Below are positions 6,064 through 9,251 of a stretch of DNA of 9,251 bases, one piece after another. The notes under the pieces were generated by a model that was not told where the DNA came from, searched no databases, and saw only the letters and a list, made by a program, of their open reading frames with translations. A program made the position numbers and the translations under genes. The stretch spans positions 1 to 9,251 of the forward strand of contig JASLJO010000140.1 of the NCBI GenBank assembly GCA_030152505.1, written 5' to 3'. Source of the DNA: Solirubrobacterales bacterium. GTDB lineage: Bacteria > Actinomycetota > Thermoleophilia > Solirubrobacterales > 70-9. Every line of letters starts with the position of its first letter. Within the stretch, counting starts at the first letter, position 1.

Positions 6064-6065
6064 AG

Positions 6066-7235
6066 ATGACGATTTCTACTGAGAGCGAGCCCTGGCGAGC
6101 GCTACCGGGCGAAGTCGCCGCCGTGGTCGAGCCTGAGCTCGACGCCGTCACCGCCGAAATCCTCGCCGCGATCGCCCGCGAGGTTCCCGAGTACGCGCGC
6201 CCGCTCGAGGGCAGCTTCGGCCGCGGCGTGCGCCGCGGGGTGAGCGAAGCGCTGCGCCAGTTCGTGGCCCTGATCCGGGACTCGGAGGCCGGCCGTGGGG
6301 TCGGGCGCGAGGTCTACGTAGAGCTCGGCCGTGGCGAGTCGCGCCAGGGCCGCACGCTGGACTCGCTGCAGGCGGCCTACCGGGTCGGCGCCCGGGTGGC
6401 CTGGCGGAGGTTCTCCGCCGCCGGCCGGCGGGCCGAGCTCGACGCGGAGGCACTGAGCCTGCTCGCCGAGGCGATCTTCGCCTATATCGACGAGCTCTCG
6501 GCCGACTCGGTTGAGGGCTACGCCGAGGCGCGGGCCGAGGTCGAGGACGAGCGCCGCCGACGACGACGAGAGCTGGCGTCCCTGCTTGTGCGCGAGCCGC
6601 CCGCGGAGAAGGCCGACATCCGCTCCGCCGCCCAACTCGCCGGATGGCCGGTGCCCGAGCGAGTCGCGGCACTCGCCTGCACCGAGGACACGCTCGGCAC
6701 GCTTGCGCGCCGACTCCCCGCGGACTCGCTGGCGACCGTCCTGGACGGACGCGGGTGCGTGCTCTTCCCGGACCCGGACGGCCCGGGACGCGCCGCTCTG
6801 ATCGAGCGCGCCGCTGCCGGCTCGACGCTGACGTCGGGACCGGTGGGGGCAGCGGCGGAGCTGGCGGGGTCTTGGAAGCTTGCAAAGGCCGCCCTTGGGG
6901 CCGCCGAAGCGGGTGCCCTGCCGGCCACCGGCCTCTGTCGGGTCGACGACCACCTGGGGGACCTCTTGCTGTTCGAGGGCGGCGCCCTCGTCGACCGGAT
7001 CGCGGCCCGCCACCTGTCCCCGTTCGAGTCTCTCACCCCAAAGGCCCGCGAGCGGATGCGCGAGACCGCCCTGGCTTACGTCCGTCACGGCGGCAACTCC
7101 GTTGCGATGGCCCGCGAGCTCCACCTGCACCCGCAGTCCGTCCGCTACCGGGTCGCCCAGCTGCGGGATCTGCTCGGCGACCGGCTCGACGACGCCGACG
7201 TCCGCTTCGAGCTGGAGATCGGTCTGCGACGCTGA
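6066..7235 (+). CDS. PucR-family transcriptional regulator
   Basis: This 389-residue cytoplasmic regulator has the usual actinobacterial three-part layout. An N-terminal all-helical sensor domain of the RsbRD-N-like type spans about 15-155 (AREVPEYARPLEGSFGRGV, later QAAYRVGARVAWRRF). An arginine-rich helix follows (160-170). A degenerate GGDEF-like middle domain covers about 185-320. The C-terminal PucR helix-turn-helix lies at about 330-380 (YVRHGGNSVAMARELHLHPQ, then SVRYRVAQLRDLLGDRL). The start is ATG 6066; no ribosome-binding site is visible before it, since the preceding bases are AT-rich. It diverges from the acyl-CoA desaturase gene and converges on the fatty acid hydroxylase gene, so regulation of acyl-chain modification is the likely role. 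The ligand cannot be read from the sequence. Confidence 0.9.
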   Translation: MTISTESEPWRALPGEVAAVVEPELDAVTAEILAAIAREVPEYARPLEGSFGRGVRRGVSEALRQFVALIRDSEAGRGVGREVYVELGRGESRQGRTLDSLQAAYRVGARVAWRRFSAAGRRAELDAEALSLLAEAIFAYIDELSADSVEGYAEARAEVEDERRRRRRELASLLVREPPAEKADIRSAAQLAGWPVPERVAALACTEDTLGTLARRLPADSLATVLDGRGCVLFPDPDGPGRAALIERAAAGSTLTSGPVGAAAELAGSWKLAKAALGAAEAGALPATGLCRVDDHLGDLLLFEGGALVDRIAARHLSPFESLTPKARERMRETALAYVRHGGNSVAMARELHLHPQSVRYRVAQLRDLLGDRLDDADVRFELEIGLRR

Positions 7236-7251
7236 GCGGAGTCGCCTCCGC
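7236..7251. terminator. Hairpin between convergent genes, candidate bidirectional terminator
   Basis: GCGGAG (7236-7241) and CTCCGC (7246-7251) form a perfect 6-bp stem with a TCGC tetraloop. It starts on the base after the PucR-gene TGA and ends 5 bases before the hydroxylase stop on the other strand. The 21-base gap holds nothing else. Neither side has a T-tract, so strength as an intrinsic terminator is doubtful. Confidence 0.4.
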
Positions 7252-7256
7252 CGCGC

Positions 7257-7883
7257 CTATCGGTGCCGTTTTTTGGGCAGGGTGCGGAAGACGACGTCCC
7301 AGATCGGCGAGGAGACGCCGTAGCCGAAGCGGTGGTCCTGGAAGTGGTGGCGCATGTGTTGCTCGCGCAGCTGCTTGCCGAGATCGGACTTGGGGACGAA
7401 GTGGTGCACGTAGTAGTGCGTGTAGTCGTAGAAGAGGTAGCCGGCGATGAAGCCGCCGAACAGGGGGTAGGCGGCGGGAGTGCCGAAGATCAGGGTGAAG
7501 GCGAAGAAGAAGAGGGCCGCGAGGGGGATCGAGACCGCTGGGGGCATCACCAGCCGCAGCTTGTCATTGGGGTGGTCGTGGTGGATGCCGTGGATGACGA
7601 AGTGCATTCGCCGGCCGAAGGCGTTGTCGGGCTCCCAGTGGAAGACCAGCCGGTGCAGCCAGTACTCCGTCAGGGTCCAGACCCCGATCCCGCCGAGGCT
7701 GAGCAGGACCAGCTCCCACGCGGCCTGGCCGCGCTCGGCGCCAAGCCACTCCATGGTCACGATCACGGGGACGAAGACGATCGCCGGGATCGCCGGATGC
7801 ACCCGCGAGAAGAAGTTGAGGAAGTCGCTCTCGAAGAGCTGCGGCGAGGCCGACAGCTTCTCGGTCCGGTTGTGAGACTCCAT
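7257..7883 (-). CDS. Fatty acid hydroxylase / sterol desaturase superfamily membrane enzyme
   Basis: This 208-residue integral membrane di-iron enzyme resembles fatty acid 2-hydroxylases (Scs7/FA2H branch) without a cytochrome b5 domain. Histidine motifs are HRLVFH (77-82), HGIHHDHP (98-105), THYYVHHF (155-162) and EQHMRHHF with a further H184 (174-184), spaced as in that branch. Hydrophobic spans lie at about 30-46, 57-72, 112-135 and 137-152. The likely reaction is O2-dependent hydroxylation of an acyl chain, but sterol or carotenoid hydroxylases share the fold, so the substrate is uncertain. The start is ATG 7883; an upstream TTG (7955) is less likely. No ribosome-binding site is visible, and TACCAT (7897-7892) is a possible -10 placed for a leaderless mRNA. 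It converges on the PucR-type gene. Confidence 0.88.
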   Translation of the reverse strand: MESHNRTEKLSASPQLFESDFLNFFSRVHPAIPAIVFVPVIVTMEWLGAERGQAAWELVLLSLGGIGVWTLTEYWLHRLVFHWEPDNAFGRRMHFVIHGIHHDHPNDKLRLVMPPAVSIPLAALFFFAFTLIFGTPAAYPLFGGFIAGYLFYDYTHYYVHHFVPKSDLGKQLREQHMRHHFQDHRFGYGVSSPIWDVVFRTLPKKRHR

Positions 7884-7981
7884 TCGCGCCAATGGTAGCG
7901 GTGGCCGAAGCTGACGCCCGCAAGACGCGGGGAAGATGTGACGACTCTGTGTCAAGAAGGTTGCGCTTTGCGGAATCGCGG

Positions 7982-7998
7982 GTCACGAAAGCGTCACG
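7982..7998 (+). promoter_or_regulatory. 11-bp-phased direct repeat upstream of the four-cysteine protein gene
   Basis: GTCACG occurs at 7982-7987 and again at 7993-7998, one helical turn apart, ending 11 bases before the ATG at 8010. Direct repeats with an 11-base period are typical of OmpR/PhoB-type response-regulator sites, but two six-base units are weak evidence. The 126-base divergent gap also holds TTGACA on the minus strand (7955-7950), a perfect -35 match with no good -10 at 17 bases. Confidence 0.25.
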
Positions 7999-8009
7999 GC
8001 GATGGCAAC

Positions 8010-8207
8010 ATGGCCGTCGTGCCACGCAAGCCCAAAGCCCCGACCTGCGACGACTGCTACTTCCGCCGCAACCAGCTCTGTGCGCTGCAGCTCGATGAGC
8101 CCTGCGCGACCTTCCGCCAGAACAGGCCCGAGGGCCTTGTCCCACCCCGCCAGCCGGTCCTCCTGATGAGGCCGCCGCGGTGGGCTGCTCAGTCCAGCGT
8201 TGCGTAG
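8010..8207 (+). CDS. Small four-cysteine protein of unknown function
   Basis: The 65-residue product begins MAVVPRKPKAPTCDDCYFRR and has four cysteines, C13, C16, C24 and C32, in a C-x2-C-x7-C-x7-C pattern. A proline/arginine-rich C-terminal half follows. The spacing could hold a zinc ion or an iron-sulfur cluster; no named family is recognised. There is no signal peptide or membrane segment. ATG 8010 is the best start because the cysteine region follows directly; GTG 8019 or an upstream ATG at 7938 are alternatives, and none has a clear ribosome-binding site. It is divergent from the hydroxylase gene and lies 48 bases before hsp20 on the same strand. Coding is supported by the compact cysteine motif and strong codon bias in its first half. 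Confidence 0.65.
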   Translation: MAVVPRKPKAPTCDDCYFRRNQLCALQLDEPCATFRQNRPEGLVPPRQPVLLMRPPRWAAQSSVA

Positions 8208-8241
8208 GAGGCGGCGGGGTCGCCTCGTTCCTCGTGACGGT

Positions 8242-8247
8242 TATGTT
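8242..8247 (+). promoter_or_regulatory. Candidate -10 box for hsp20 (leaderless start)
   Basis: TATGTT fits the T-A-N-N-N-T pattern and lies 8 bases before the ATG at 8256, the distance expected if transcription begins at or just before the start codon. No Shine-Dalgarno-like sequence lies between them. No good -35 match is present, and no CIRCE or HAIR heat-shock operator was found in the 48-base gap. Confidence 0.3.
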
Positions 8248-8255
8248 GTGCGCCT

Positions 8256-8699
8256 ATGCCTGAGCGAGACGTGTTTGCGAACTTTGCCCGGATGAGGCGG
8301 GAGATGGATCAGATGCTGGGTGGGGCCTGGGGTCGGACCACGTATGTGAGCAGGCGGAGCACCGGGTTTTCGCCGAATGTGGACGTCTACTACTGCGGGG
8401 AACCGCAGCGGGCTGTCGTCAAGGTCGATTTGGCCGGTGTCGATCTCGACCAGGTTGGGATCGAGGTGGGCGGGAGGCAGCTGGCGATCGTGGGGGAACG
8501 GCCGGTGCAGGAGACCGAAGGGCGGGTCTACCAGCAGGTCGAGATCCCCTCGGGGCCGTTTCGGCGCGTGGTCGAGCTGCAGGTGGATGTCGATCCCGAC
8601 CGGGCAAAGGCGACCTACGAAGACGGGATCCTGCGGATCGAGCTGCCCCTCAAGGATCCGGCGCAGACGACTCGCCGGGTGCCGATCGGGCGCGACTGA
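8256..8699 (+). CDS. hsp20: Hsp20 / alpha-crystallin family small heat-shock protein
   Basis: This ATP-independent holdase binds unfolding proteins in the cytoplasm. The 147 residues contain a short N-terminal region (1-35, with the helix VFANFARMRREMDQMLG), then an alpha-crystallin domain at about 36-132. Family marks are FSPNVDVYY (38-46), VVKVDLAGVDLDQVGIEV (54-71), the GRVYQQVEIPSGPFRR strand (89-104) and the conserved G-x-L in YEDGILRIELP (121-131). A C-terminal V-P-I (142-144) matches the I-x-I oligomerisation motif. Codon use in the first third (many GGG and AGG) is less C-biased than in neighbours. The TGA stop overlaps the next ATG (TGATG), so translation is probably coupled to the Lon gene. 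Confidence 0.95.
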   Translation: MPERDVFANFARMRREMDQMLGGAWGRTTYVSRRSTGFSPNVDVYYCGEPQRAVVKVDLAGVDLDQVGIEVGGRQLAIVGERPVQETEGRVYQQVEIPSGPFRRVVELQVDVDPDRAKATYEDGILRIELPLKDPAQTTRRVPIGRD

Positions 8700-9251
8700 T
8701 GGAGGGCTCGCCGGTCCTCGAAGTCGTCGAATCGGAGCTCGACGCCGAGGACGCGATCCGCGCCGACCAGCCGTTGCCCGACGCGCTGCCGGTGCTGCCG
8801 CTGCGTGAGACCGTCACCTTCCCCGAGACCCTGACGCCCCTCGCCGTCGGCCAGGAACGCTCGATCAAGCTCGTCGACGACGTGCTCGGCGCCAGCCGCA
8901 TGCTGGCGATGGTCGCCGCGCGCGATCCCGAGGTCGAGGAGCCGGGACCCGACGGCCTCTACGACGTCGGCGTCGTCGGCATCGTCGCCCGCATGCTGAA
9001 AGTCCCGGACGGGACTCTGCGCATCCTCGTCCAGGGCACCCAGCGGGTGAAGCTCGGCCCCTACATCGCCGAGGAGCCCTATCTGGTGGCGCGGATCGCC
9101 GAGCAACCCGACACCGTCGAGGAGGGTCCCGAGCTGGAGGCGTTGACGCGCAACGTCCAACGCACCTTCTCGGAGATCGTCGAGCACATCCCCTACCTGC
9201 CCGAGGAGCTGCAGATGGCGGTGGCCAACATCGAGGACCCGGCCGCCCTCG
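8699..9251 (+). CDS. lon: Lon protease (endopeptidase La), N-terminal part, runs off the window
   Basis: An open frame from ATG 8699 reaches the end of the window (184 codons) with no stop. It reads MEGSPVLEVVESELDAEDAI, then LPVLPLRETVTFPETLTPLA, a strong match to the start of the Lon N-terminal substrate-recognition domain. LYDVGVVGIVARMLKVPDGT, ILVQGTQRVKLGPY and the helix EIVEHIPYLPEELQMAVANI follow in the usual order. The AAA+ and serine-lysine protease domains lie beyond the window. The product should degrade damaged proteins in an ATP-dependent way. The leader of about 30 acidic residues before the LPLR strand is slightly longer than in E. coli Lon. The start overlaps the hsp20 stop by one base. 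Type (Lon versus an N-domain-only LonB-like protein) cannot be fully settled without the rest. Confidence 0.9.
   Translation, partial: MEGSPVLEVVESELDAEDAIRADQPLPDALPVLPLRETVTFPETLTPLAVGQERSIKLVDDVLGASRMLAMVAARDPEVEEPGPDGLYDVGVVGIVARMLKVPDGTLRILVQGTQRVKLGPYIAEEPYLVARIAEQPDTVEEGPELEALTRNVQRTFSEIVEHIPYLPEELQMAVANIEDPAAL

Noticed and set aside
8208..8255. Heat-shock operators (CIRCE or HAIR) before hsp20
   Set aside because: Looked for both inverted repeats; neither is present.
1..9251. CRISPR arrays, tRNA or rRNA genes, insertion sequences
   Set aside because: No regularly spaced repeats, no cloverleaf or rRNA-like segments, no transposase frames and no terminal repeats with target duplications were seen.

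Overview
The window is a compact stretch of a high-GC bacterial chromosome with mostly C/G-ending codons, GTG starts and short gaps. The gene families (actinobacterial-style AidB-like flavoprotein, monomer-length NADP isocitrate dehydrogenase, PucR-type regulators, a small winged-helix protein with an AT-hook-like linker) suggest Actinomycetota, perhaps Thermoleophilia/Solirubrobacterales. That placement is inferred from gene content and composition, not from a marker gene. All recognised genes are chromosomal housekeeping or accessory metabolism; no transposase, integrase, phage, CRISPR, tRNA or rRNA is visible.

Layout. (1) Positions 1-77 hold a truncated copy of a structured repeat. (2) On the minus strand, a DUF4242-type small protein gene and an aidB-like acyl-CoA dehydrogenase gene form a two-gene operon (2086 to 156). 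The aidB frame has an in-frame TAG, after which 24 sensible codons run on to a second TAG at 81-83. (3) Divergent from it, on the plus strand, lie icd and mdh, two TCA-cycle genes in one operon (2174-4416). The shared intergenic region has a perfect 12-bp palindrome over a candidate -35 box. (4) A second, complete copy of the repeat (4416-4527) fills the gap between the mdh stop and the stop of a convergent gene. It has a perfect 19-bp outer stem, an inner stem and a conserved bulge sequence. (5) A small coiled-coil/AT-hook/winged-helix protein gene (minus) carries an imperfect palindrome upstream. (6) A lipid-modification group follows: an acyl-CoA desaturase (minus), a divergent PucR-family regulator (plus) and a convergent fatty-acid-hydroxylase-superfamily enzyme (minus). 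An AT-rich, GATAT-repeat-bearing control region lies between desaturase and regulator. (7) Last come a small four-cysteine protein, an Hsp20 small heat-shock protein and the start of a Lon protease gene that overlaps the hsp20 stop by one base and runs off the window.

How the parts fit. icd and mdh supply NADPH/2-oxoglutarate and oxaloacetate steps of the TCA cycle. The desaturase and hydroxylase are both membrane di-iron histidine-box enzymes acting on acyl chains, and the PucR protein is the obvious candidate regulator of the desaturase. Hsp20 and Lon form a holdase-protease quality-control pair. The two least explained items are the paired structured repeats and the amber codon in aidB.
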